Origin: Lachnospiraceae bacterium UBA2864
Lineage (GTDB): Bacteria; Bacillota; Clostridia; Lachnospirales; Lachnospiraceae
Length of the DNA: 45,907 bases
Direction of reading: 5' to 3'
Assembly (NCBI GenBank): GCA_002350525.1
Contig: DEFA01000027.1
Span: 20,586 to 66,492 of the forward strand
Below the pieces are notes generated by a model, which had not been told where the DNA came from, ran no database searches, and worked only from the letters and a program-made list of their open reading frames with translations. Shown in pieces: positions 1-6,923 of the stretch. Positions within the stretch are counted from its first letter, which is position 1; the number at the start of each line of letters is the position of its first letter. The position numbers and the translations under genes are program-made.

Positions 1-351
1 AAGGATCACGGTGATGCCGGAATACTTCTCGGAAGCCCTATAAAGGACGGTGACAGAGTGGTTGTTGTTGAGGATGTTACAACATCCGGTAAATCAATGG
101 AAGAGACAATTCCTATCGTTAAAGCTCAGGGTGATGTTGAGATCATCGGTCTTATGGTGTCACTTAACAGATGCGAGCGCGGTAAGGGAGATAAGAGTGC
201 CCTTGAGGAAATCAAGGATATCTATGGTTTTGAGACAAATGCAATCGTGTCAATGAACGAGATAATAGACTACCTCGTTGAGAAGAAAGTTATAGATGAT
301 GAGCTTCTCGGACGGCTTAATGCATATTATGATGAATACGGAGTTAAGTAG
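1..351 (+). CDS. pyrE: Orotate phosphoribosyltransferase, C-terminal part
   Basis: The gene is cut by the left edge of the window; 116 codons are present, read in frame from base 1. The enzyme joins orotate to PRPP to make OMP in de novo pyrimidine synthesis. The visible part carries the KDHGDAG stretch, which matches the catalytic loop of the family, and the PRPP-binding signature VVVVEDVTTSGKS at residues 19-31 of the fragment. The C-terminal helices follow and the stop is TAG at 349-351. The next gene begins 48 bases later with its own strong ribosome binding site and no terminator between, so they may be co-transcribed. Identification rests on the PRPP motif and the family-like C-terminus. 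Confidence 0.9.
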   Translation, partial: KDHGDAGILLGSPIKDGDRVVVVEDVTTSGKSMEETIPIVKAQGDVEIIGLMVSLNRCERGKGDKSALEEIKDIYGFETNAIVSMNEIIDYLVEKKVIDDELLGRLNAYYDEYGVK

Positions 352-399
352 TATTAAACTGATAAGATATTTTTAACATACATTAGAGGAGGCATTATA

Positions 400-549
400 A
401 TGGAAAAGGTTTACAAGGTACTTAAAAACGTTGGCGGCGGAAGTATAGCTATCGGTGTTTTATATATCGTTGTAGGTATTACTCTCGGCGTTATCAATAT
501 AGTGAACGGAGCAGTACTTCTCAGAAACAGAAGGAAGATCCTGTTCTAA
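400..549 (+). CDS. 49-residue membrane miniprotein of unknown function
   Basis: A short ORF starts at ATG 400, placed 8 bases after a consensus AGGAGG (386-391), and ends at TAA 547-549. The product begins MEKVYKVLKN, has a Gly-rich turn (VGGGS), then one long hydrophobic helix of about 27 residues rich in Ile, Val and Gly, and ends with a basic patch (RNRRK). This predicts a single-pass or hairpin membrane peptide with a positively charged C-terminus on the inside. The excellent Shine-Dalgarno and the compact position between pyrE and the LTA-synthase-like gene support a real gene. I do not recognise a family and assign no function. A toxin-like peptide is possible, but no antitoxin gene or antisense RNA signal is visible. 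Confidence 0.7.
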   Translation: MEKVYKVLKNVGGGSIAIGVLYIVVGITLGVINIVNGAVLLRNRRKILF

Positions 550-568
550 AAAAGGATAATATAATTAT

Positions 569-2671
569 ATGAGAGAAAAGGCAGGGGAAACAGTAAGGAG
601 TCCCGAGTGTTTCTTTACTGTTTTTCTTCTTTTGATTGAAACAATATTTCATATTAGAAGATTTGGCGGCATTTCTGTAAACCTTCTTAATAAGGCTTAT
701 TTTGCTGTCATTACAGCCCTTGTTTTCGGATATCTGGTAAGTTTACTTCCGCGTAAGACAGGTAAAGCGGCAGCATGCTCTTTGGTCATACTGTTTTCGG
801 TTTACTATCTTGTTCAGCTGATATACAGCAGTGTATTTGCAAATTATTTTTCTTTATCGGCAACCGGAGGTATAGCGAATCAGGCGTTGGATTATAAGAG
901 CACAATCTGGGCGGGAATAGTTAAAGAGATTATTCCTGTGCTTCTTATACTCATTCTTATGGTGATATCGGTCTTATATATCATAAGATGGTCGGATTTC
1001 AGCCGCCACAGACTGACAACATATGCGGTCATGGTGGGGGTTATCCTTACGGCGGGATTCTATTATTTCCTGCTTCTTCGGACACAGGGAGATGAAAAGA
1101 ATTCCCCGGCTGAGGTATTTAAGAATTATTCTTCGGTAGAGCTTTCTGTGGAAAAGCTCGGTGTTACGGAAACCATGCTTCGTGACGGAGTATATGCGGT
1201 TATGCATATCGGAAAAAGCGACGGCGCGGATACTGATACGGGATTTGAGCATGAGGCTTATGTAGCGGTAACAGAGGCGGCTACGGAGCAGATTACGGAA
1301 GAGTCGAGTACAGAAATGTCATCGGAAAGCGAATCCGGAACTATCGAGGCTGATGCTTACGATACTGAAGAAACGGTAGAAGAAGTAAAAATGTATACGG
1401 CACAGGTCCTTGATGTGGACCTTGGCCGTATGAGTGAGATAACGTCAAATGAATCCGTGCTTCAGCTTAACAGTTATATTAATTCGTCTCTCCCTACATT
1501 TACTAATGATTACACAGGGATGTTTGAAGGTTACAATCTTATCTTCATAACAGCCGAAGGATTTGACGGATATGTAATTGATAAAAAGAGAACACCGGAA
1601 CTTTATAAGATGAGTCATAACGGATTTGTGTTCAGAAATTTTTATACACCGCTCTGGTATGGATCGACGCTTGGCGGTGAGTATGCGAATCTTACGGGAC
1701 TTATGCCGAAAAACGGCGGTTATCTGAGTATGCAGAAGGTTGGAGCCAAAGGTAATTCCATGCCTTTTACATTGGGAAATGAATTAAAGAATCAGGGGTA
1801 TAACGTATTTGCTTATCATAACAACGGTTATACCTATTATGACAGACATATATCCAGACCTTACTTCGGATATGAAAATTTCATCGGTGTTGGAAACGGT
1901 CTTTCTTACGAGACAAAACCGGGCGGAGGTATGCTGTGGCCTCAGTCGGACGCATTTATGGAAGAAAATACATTTCATGAATATGCAGGGAATGAACCGT
2001 TCCATGTTTATTACATGACGGTCAGTGGGCATCTTGAGTATGATTTCGGCGGAAATGCAATGGCGGCGAGAAATCGCGATAAGGTGCAGGATCTGTATTA
2101 TACTGACACTACTAAGGCATATATTGCATGTCAGCTTGAGTTTGAACTTATGATGGAAGAACTGAATAAAGATCTTGAGGAAGCGGGAATCGCGGACAGG
2201 ACGCTTATTGTTATATGCGGTGATCACGTTCCTTACGATAATATGGAGATTCCTAATGAACTTGCGGGAAGCTATCTTGACAGAAACTTTGAGTGCTACA
2301 GGAATACGCTTATAATATATTCCGCATCGATGGAAGAGCCGATAAAAGTTGATAAGGTCTGCAGCTCTCTTGATATACTTCCTACAGTGTTGAATCTTAT
2401 GGGGCTTCCTTATGATTCGAGAATGATTGTCGGACGTGATATCATGTCTGACAGTCCGGGACTTGTAATAATGCATGACGGTAGTTTTATATCTGACGGT
2501 TTCAGATATAATGCTTCAACGGGAGAAGTTACCACAAGAGGCAGGGGAGAAGTTTCCGATGCCGAACTAGAGAATCTTAAATCTACGGTTTCAAACCGCT
2601 TCAGGATGGCAGATGCCATATGTGAGCTGGATTATTATAAATACGTTGAACAACTAATGGAGGAAAATTAA
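569..2671 (+). CDS. LTA synthase / sulfatase-family membrane enzyme
   Basis: A 700-residue protein with the architecture of lipoteichoic acid synthases and phosphoglycerol transferases. About five membrane segments (near residues 11-30, 43-61, 67-93, 116-140 and 149-170) precede an extracellular alkaline-phosphatase/sulfatase-fold domain. Likely active-site residues are E330 (metal), T367 in the GSTLGGEY motif (nucleophile, as T300 of S. aureus LtaS) and D552-H553 in the CGDHVPY motif. Between membrane and enzyme parts lies an unusual Ser/Thr/Glu-rich linker (about 225-275). The family transfers glycerol-phosphate from phosphatidylglycerol to a glycolipid or polymer; the exact acceptor here is unknown. 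The start codon has only an AAAGGA-like site. The next gene follows after 2 bases, so the two are probably one transcript. Confidence 0.85.
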   Translation: MREKAGETVRSPECFFTVFLLLIETIFHIRRFGGISVNLLNKAYFAVITALVFGYLVSLLPRKTGKAAACSLVILFSVYYLVQLIYSSVFANYFSLSATGGIANQALDYKSTIWAGIVKEIIPVLLILILMVISVLYIIRWSDFSRHRLTTYAVMVGVILTAGFYYFLLLRTQGDEKNSPAEVFKNYSSVELSVEKLGVTETMLRDGVYAVMHIGKSDGADTDTGFEHEAYVAVTEAATEQITEESSTEMSSESESGTIEADAYDTEETVEEVKMYTAQVLDVDLGRMSEITSNESVLQLNSYINSSLPTFTNDYTGMFEGYNLIFITAEGFDGYVIDKKRTPELYKMSHNGFVFRNFYTPLWYGSTLGGEYANLTGLMPKNGGYLSMQKVGAKGNSMPFTLGNELKNQGYNVFAYHNNGYTYYDRHISRPYFGYENFIGVGNGLSYETKPGGGMLWPQSDAFMEENTFHEYAGNEPFHVYYMTVSGHLEYDFGGNAMAARNRDKVQDLYYTDTTKAYIACQLEFELMMEELNKDLEEAGIADRTLIVICGDHVPYDNMEIPNELAGSYLDRNFECYRNTLIIYSASMEEPIKVDKVCSSLDILPTVLNLMGLPYDSRMIVGRDIMSDSPGLVIMHDGSFISDGFRYNASTGEVTTRGRGEVSDAELENLKSTVSNRFRMADAICELDYYKYVEQLMEEN

Positions 2672-2673
2672 TC

Positions 2674-3120
2674 ATGGATAAGCTTGATAAGAAAATTCTC
2701 AAGGCTCTTAAAGCTAATGCCAGACTTACATCTTCGGCAATCAGCGAAGATGTTGGACTTTCGGTATCCGCTGTTATAGAGCGTATAAAGAAAATGGAGA
2801 ATACAGGGCTTATAAAAGGATATACCATTGATATCAATCAGGATATGATAGGTAACAATATGGTTGCTCTTATGGATGTAAGTCTTAAACATCCGGATTA
2901 TTATTCGGGCTTTGAACAGCTTGTTAAATCTAATAACAGCATTGCGGCCTGTTATTATCAGACGGGAGAGTTTGATTTTGTTCTGAGAATCGTTACTGAT
3001 TCAACAGAAGGACTCGATGAAGTTTATAAAGTTGTAAAGGGTTATGAGGGTGTTGAAAAGACCGAAACACACATTGTCCTCAGAACTTTGAAAGAAGAAG
3101 GGGCTTTGCTTCCGGACTAG
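2674..3120 (+). CDS. Lrp/AsnC-family transcriptional regulator
   Basis: A 148-residue protein of normal length for the family. The N-terminal winged helix-turn-helix (about residues 1-55) begins with the family hallmark MDKLDKKILKALKANARLT and has its recognition helix around SVSAVIERIKKME. The C-terminal RAM domain (about 63-140) is the ligand-binding and oligomerisation module. These feast/famine regulators bind DNA as dimers to octamers and usually respond to amino acids. The start ATG lies 2 bases after the upstream stop, with GGAGG inside the end of that gene, indicating translational coupling. A good terminator follows at 3142-3169, so this closes the operon. Ligand and target genes cannot be deduced. 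Confidence 0.92.
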   Translation: MDKLDKKILKALKANARLTSSAISEDVGLSVSAVIERIKKMENTGLIKGYTIDINQDMIGNNMVALMDVSLKHPDYYSGFEQLVKSNNSIAACYYQTGEFDFVLRIVTDSTEGLDEVYKVVKGYEGVEKTETHIVLRTLKEEGALLPD

Positions 3121-3141
3121 ATATAATACGAGCGTAGAACG

Positions 3142-3169
3142 AAGCATGTCGCAAGGCGACATGCTTTTT
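3142..3169 (+). terminator. Rho-independent terminator after lrp-like gene
   Basis: A perfect 11-bp stem (3142-3152 with 3156-3166), AAG loop and a run of T immediately after. It closes the operon that ends with the Lrp/AsnC gene. Confidence 0.88.
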
Positions 3170-3286
3170 CTGTTTAGTGGCTGTGTTCTTTTGATAAAGT
3201 GCATTTCACGACAGAATAATATCTGTTTACGACAGAGTTATGTATATTACATATATTTTTAATTAAAATCACTTTAACTATTAATC

Positions 3287-3292
3287 TATAAT
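3287..3292 (+). promoter_or_regulatory. Candidate -10 box of the ChW surface-protein gene
   Basis: A consensus TATAAT lies 82 bases before the start codon. The -35 region (TAAAAT, 17 bp upstream) is poor, so an activator or an alternative promoter may be involved. Transcription would begin near 3299 and include both leader hairpins. Confidence 0.4.
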
Positions 3293-3302
3293 CTATTAAA
3301 AT

Positions 3303-3369
3303 GCCGAAACTACGGCCGGGTAATTTCGGTTGTAAATCTTCTTAATGCGGAGATTTACAGAAGGGGAGG
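3303..3369 (+). promoter_or_regulatory. Structured 5' leader, two hairpins before the RBS
   Basis: The leader of the large surface-protein gene contains CCGAAA (3304-3309) pairing with TTTCGG (3324-3329). A second, perfect 9-bp stem joins TGTAAATCT (3331-3339) to AGATTTACA (3351-3359). The Shine-Dalgarno AAGGGGAGG at 3361-3369 follows directly. I compared it mentally with c-di-GMP-I, SAM, TPP and T-box consensus cores and found no match. It could simply stabilise the mRNA. Confidence 0.45.
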
Positions 3370-3374
3370 TCAGA

Positions 3375-6300
3375 ATGTGGAAAAAAGGTTTTAAGTTTTC
3401 CAGATGTATTGCCGGTTCGCTGGCAATAATGATGATTCTTGGAGCAGGAACAGATAAGGCTCTTGCAGCAGACTATGTTCCGGGAAGTGCTGAAATCAGT
3501 TTAGTAAAAGAATATGAAGGCGATACGGAAGAAATCTCTGAAGAAGAAAACTCTGAAGAAAACTCTGAAGAAGAACTCTCTGAAAAAGGTGCAGCTGCTT
3601 CGGAAGAGGTTACTGAAGAACAGAACATGGAAGAGAGCAAAGAAATTATCGAAAGTATATCCGGAAAAGAGATGGCAACAGAAGGTATGTCCGGAGAAGA
3701 AGCCGGAGAAAAAACGGGAGATGTAAGCGGAGAAGAGACCGGAGATGTGACTGTGAATATAAATATTCCGAAGGCACCTACGGGAGAGTTCGTAGAAGAC
3801 TTCACGAAGGTTTCTACGGGTGTAACAGATACAACTCTCGAAGATGTTATCGCGAGATTCGGTATAGCTACTGTAGGCGATGCAGAGGCAGAAGACCTTG
3901 CTCCGATGACACCGGTAAAGATCAGTGCTTCGACATTTCCGGATCCGAACTTCAGAGCTTATGTATCCGAAGCATTTGACAGAGATAAAGACGGATATCT
4001 TGATGCTGAAGATATATTGTATGCAAGAAATATATGGGCTGATAACATGGATATTTATTCTCTGGAGGGAATTGAGTATTTAACCGAGCTCAGAGGACTC
4101 TATGCTTCGCATAATCATCTTACAGAGCTTGATCTCAGCGGAAATCAGCTTATAACCGGTGTATGGGTTGCTTATAACGATTTTACATCGCTTGATTTCT
4201 CATCAACTCCGTCGCTTCAGTGGGTATATTGTTTTTACTGCGATAATCTCAGATCTCTTAACGTAAGAGGGAATCCTGAGATGTCCTATATCGAGGTTAA
4301 TTCAAGCCCGATAGGAAGTATTGATGTCAGCCAAAATCCGAAGCTTGAGCATCTTATGTGCGGTGACTGCGGACTGACACAGCTTGATCTGAGCCATAAT
4401 CCGAATATGCAGCATCTTGATGCGTTCAGAAACAGGTTTACAAAGCTTGACGTAACCTGCTGCCCCAAGATGAAAAGACTTGATGTATGGGATAATCCGA
4501 AACTCGGTAGTATAGATGTAAGTAAATGTCCGGGATTACAGTATTATAACTGTGCAAACAACAATGCGGGAAGCGTTGATGTTACACATAATCCCGAACT
4601 TACGAAACTGATCTGCAGTTACAATCAGAATCCGAATACGGGATTTCCCGGACTTACAAAGCTGGATGTAACTAAAAATCCTAAGCTTGTATATCTTGAC
4701 ATCGGAAGAAACAGTATTACTAATCTTGATATATCCAGAAATACGGAATTATACTTCTTATATGCATTTACCAATCCTATTAAGGAATTAAAGATTGGTA
4801 ACTGTCGTCGTCTTATAAAGGTATATAAGGACGGTGTGAGAAAAGACGAACCAAATGTCTGCAAAGGCCAGTCATGGACTCTTAGCTACGGAGGAGATAC
4901 TTCGACGGGCGGAGATAATATATTCTGCCTTCTGCTTGACTACACTACGAAAGTTAATACCGATCCTATAAAAGGAGCACCGTCACCGAATAATCTGATC
5001 AAGCCGGTAGTCAATCCGGAAAATCTGATAACAAGAGGTGCGGTCATTCAGAAACTTTACGAAATGGCCGGAAAACCCAGCGTAAGCGGTCTTAAGACCA
5101 GATTTTCCGACGTGAAGCCGGGATCAACCTATTATAATGCTGTTGTATGGGGCGAGAAGTATGCCATGTGTATGGGTGTGCCTGATGTATATGACAATGT
5201 ATTTGCGGCAGATAAGTATATCACGAGACAGGATGTTGCATTCATGCTCATGAGATATGCGGAATGCATGGGCTTCAGAAGAGAGATAGATTTCGGCCGA
5301 AGTGATGATTATCAGGATTATTATGATATCGATTATTATGCATGGGAAGCGGTTTGCTGGGCTTGTACCTGGAGAATAATGAGAGGTAAGGGCGACCAGA
5401 GCGATGAGGAATACGAGAATAAGGGCGACAGAGTGATCGATCCGAGAGGATATTCAACACGTGATGAATTTGAAACCATGGTAGCTAGAATGCTTGAAGT
5501 GAATGATGTCTCACCGAAGAAGTATCCTGAGTTTTATAAATCGGGAGTCAGCTATGCTACCCATGTTCAGACTTATGGCTGGCAGGGCCTTGTAAGAGAC
5601 GGTAAACTTTCAGGTACTGTCGGACAGGCAAAGAGACTCGAAGGAATAACAATATCTCTTGAAAATGCACCGACTACCGGCGGTATCGAATACAGAACGC
5701 ATGTGCAGACCTACGGATGGCAGCCGTGGGTTAAAAACGGAGCATTCTCCGGTACAACAGGTCAGTCAAAACGTCTTGAAGCAATTCAGATAAGACTGAC
5801 AGGTGAAATGGCAGAGAAGTATGATGTTTATTACAGAGTTCAGGCACAGACCTACGGATGGCTCGGATGGGCAAAAAACGGTGCATATTCGGGTACTGCA
5901 GGGCTTGCTAAGAGACTTGAGGCGATTCAGATCGTTATAGTTAAGAAGGGTACATCTGTAAACGGAAATTATAAAGTTGACGGTGTGACTCTTGATAAAC
6001 TTGCAAGCATTACATCATCAACAGTGAAGACACCGGGATCGGCTTATATTATAAAAGAACCGGATGTCTCTTACAGAACTCATGTTGAGAGTTTCGGATG
6101 GCAGAACTTCGTATCCAACGGAACTGTATCGGGTACTGTAGGACAGGCAAAGAGACTTGAAGGAATAGAGATCAAGCTTGGCGGAACCCCTTATACGGGC
6201 GGCATAAGATACAGAACACATGTTCAGACCTACGGATGGATGGATTGGAAGAGTAACGGTCAGATGGCCGGAACAAGCGGACAGTCAAAACGTCTCGAAG

Positions 6301-6539
6301 CAATCCGTATAGAGCTTACAGGCGAGATGGCCAAGCATTATGATGTGTATTACAGAGTACATGCTCAAAGCTTCGGCTGGCTCGGATGGGCTAAGAACGG
6401 GGAAGCTTCCGGAACAGGAGGTTATGCTAAACGTCTTGAAGGAATTCAGATAGTTATAGTAGAAAAAGGAAAACCTGCGCCGGGTAAGACCTATAAGGGA
6501 ATTACTTCGGACAGAAACGATAAGTGCATATCCAAGTAA
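3375..6539 (+). CDS. Secreted LRR / SLH-like / ChW-repeat surface protein
   Basis: The start is placed at ATG 3375, 5 bases after AGGGGAGG, giving 1054 residues; an upstream in-frame ATG at 3345 lies inside a leader hairpin and lacks an RBS. Order of parts: signal peptide (about 1-31, cleavage after ALA); Glu/Ser-rich acidic linker (about 45-115); an EF-hand-like loop DRDKDGYLDAED (202-213); leucine-rich repeats of about 21 residues with the pattern LxxLxVxxNPxL (about 226-475); an SLH-like region (about 551-700); and six ChW repeats (pfam07538 type, core THVQTYGW) from residues 727, 773, 820, 900, 946 and 993. LRRs suggest ligand or host binding. SLH and ChW modules are associated with cell-wall attachment in clostridia. 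Exact ligand unknown. Confidence 0.85.
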   Translation: MWKKGFKFSRCIAGSLAIMMILGAGTDKALAADYVPGSAEISLVKEYEGDTEEISEEENSEENSEEELSEKGAAASEEVTEEQNMEESKEIIESISGKEMATEGMSGEEAGEKTGDVSGEETGDVTVNINIPKAPTGEFVEDFTKVSTGVTDTTLEDVIARFGIATVGDAEAEDLAPMTPVKISASTFPDPNFRAYVSEAFDRDKDGYLDAEDILYARNIWADNMDIYSLEGIEYLTELRGLYASHNHLTELDLSGNQLITGVWVAYNDFTSLDFSSTPSLQWVYCFYCDNLRSLNVRGNPEMSYIEVNSSPIGSIDVSQNPKLEHLMCGDCGLTQLDLSHNPNMQHLDAFRNRFTKLDVTCCPKMKRLDVWDNPKLGSIDVSKCPGLQYYNCANNNAGSVDVTHNPELTKLICSYNQNPNTGFPGLTKLDVTKNPKLVYLDIGRNSITNLDISRNTELYFLYAFTNPIKELKIGNCRRLIKVYKDGVRKDEPNVCKGQSWTLSYGGDTSTGGDNIFCLLLDYTTKVNTDPIKGAPSPNNLIKPVVNPENLITRGAVIQKLYEMAGKPSVSGLKTRFSDVKPGSTYYNAVVWGEKYAMCMGVPDVYDNVFAADKYITRQDVAFMLMRYAECMGFRREIDFGRSDDYQDYYDIDYYAWEAVCWACTWRIMRGKGDQSDEEYENKGDRVIDPRGYSTRDEFETMVARMLEVNDVSPKKYPEFYKSGVSYATHVQTYGWQGLVRDGKLSGTVGQAKRLEGITISLENAPTTGGIEYRTHVQTYGWQPWVKNGAFSGTTGQSKRLEAIQIRLTGEMAEKYDVYYRVQAQTYGWLGWAKNGAYSGTAGLAKRLEAIQIVIVKKGTSVNGNYKVDGVTLDKLASITSSTVKTPGSAYIIKEPDVSYRTHVESFGWQNFVSNGTVSGTVGQAKRLEGIEIKLGGTPYTGGIRYRTHVQTYGWMDWKSNGQMAGTSGQSKRLEAIRIELTGEMAKHYDVYYRVHAQSFGWLGWAKNGEASGTGGYAKRLEGIQIVIVEKGKPAPGKTYKGITSDRNDKCISK
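5553..6468 (+). repeat. Duplicated block of three ChW repeats
   Basis: The six ChW units form two blocks (5553-5949 and 6072-6468). Units 1-4, 2-5 and 3-6 are each separated by exactly 519 bases (173 residues), showing that a three-unit block was duplicated as one piece with its linker. Third units share YRV(Q/H)AQ and WLGWAKNG, while first and second units share THV. Confidence 0.85.
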
Positions 6540-6564
6540 ATATCTGTAAAAGTATGTACAAAAC

Positions 6565-6628
6565 AAGAGCAGACTCAAATGGAATGTATGAGGGATCACC
6601 TCGAGAATTCCTGAGTCTGCTCTTTTAA
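6565..6628 (+). terminator. Long nested terminator hairpin, probably bidirectional
   Basis: A perfect 13-bp outer stem (6565-6577 with 6612-6624) encloses two nested stems, GGAAT/ATTCC (6581-6585 with 6607-6611) and GAGG/CCTC (6590-6593 with 6599-6602). The sequence ends in a short T run. It lies between the convergent surface-protein gene and tRNA-Gly, so it may stop transcripts from both sides. Confidence 0.75.
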
Positions 6629-6730
6629 GCTGTTTCCTTTTTGATTTTCTGTTTTTTTGAAATATTTTACGTTTTCTTAGAATTAGTTGCTGTTCATATT
6701 TACATAAAAAACAATTTTGGGTACAAAAAA

Positions 6731-6802
<72 letters not shown>

Positions 6803-6832
6803 ATTTGTTATGTGTTTCTCACAACGGTGTAC

Positions 6833-6861
6833 ATATTATCACAACTAAAACGCTTTGTCAA
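6833..6861 (-). promoter_or_regulatory. Promoter of tRNA-Gly(GCC)
   Basis: Minus-strand TTGACA (6856-6861), a 17-base spacer and TAATAT (6833-6838) form an almost ideal sigma-A promoter. Transcription would begin about 25 bases before the tRNA. Confidence 0.85.
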
Positions 6862-6886
6862 ATAAAAATTTATAAAAATTGATTAA

Positions 6887-6915
6887 TTGAATCAAAGTAG
6901 TACTGGTGCTATAAT
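6887..6915 (+). promoter_or_regulatory. Promoter abutting the start codon of the second LtaS-like gene
   Basis: TTGAAT (6887-6892), 17 bases, then TATAAT (6910-6915) with an extended -10 TG at 6907-6908. The expected transcription start (about 6922) almost coincides with the ATG at 6924, which also lacks a Shine-Dalgarno. This predicts a leaderless or near-leaderless mRNA. Confidence 0.65.
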
Positions 6916-6923
6916 TCCTTATT

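Noticed and set aside
1784..2476. A 230-codon minus-strand frame
   Set aside because: Antisense shadow of the first LtaS-like gene; no start signals and no recognisable protein pattern.
3345..3374. Earlier ATG for the ChW protein
   Set aside because: It falls in the loop of a leader hairpin with no RBS, and it would put ten charged residues before a normal signal peptide.
3299..3374. c-di-GMP riboswitch before the ChW gene
   Set aside because: Surface-protein leaders often have one, but the conserved GEMM core and its tetraloop-receptor elements are absent.
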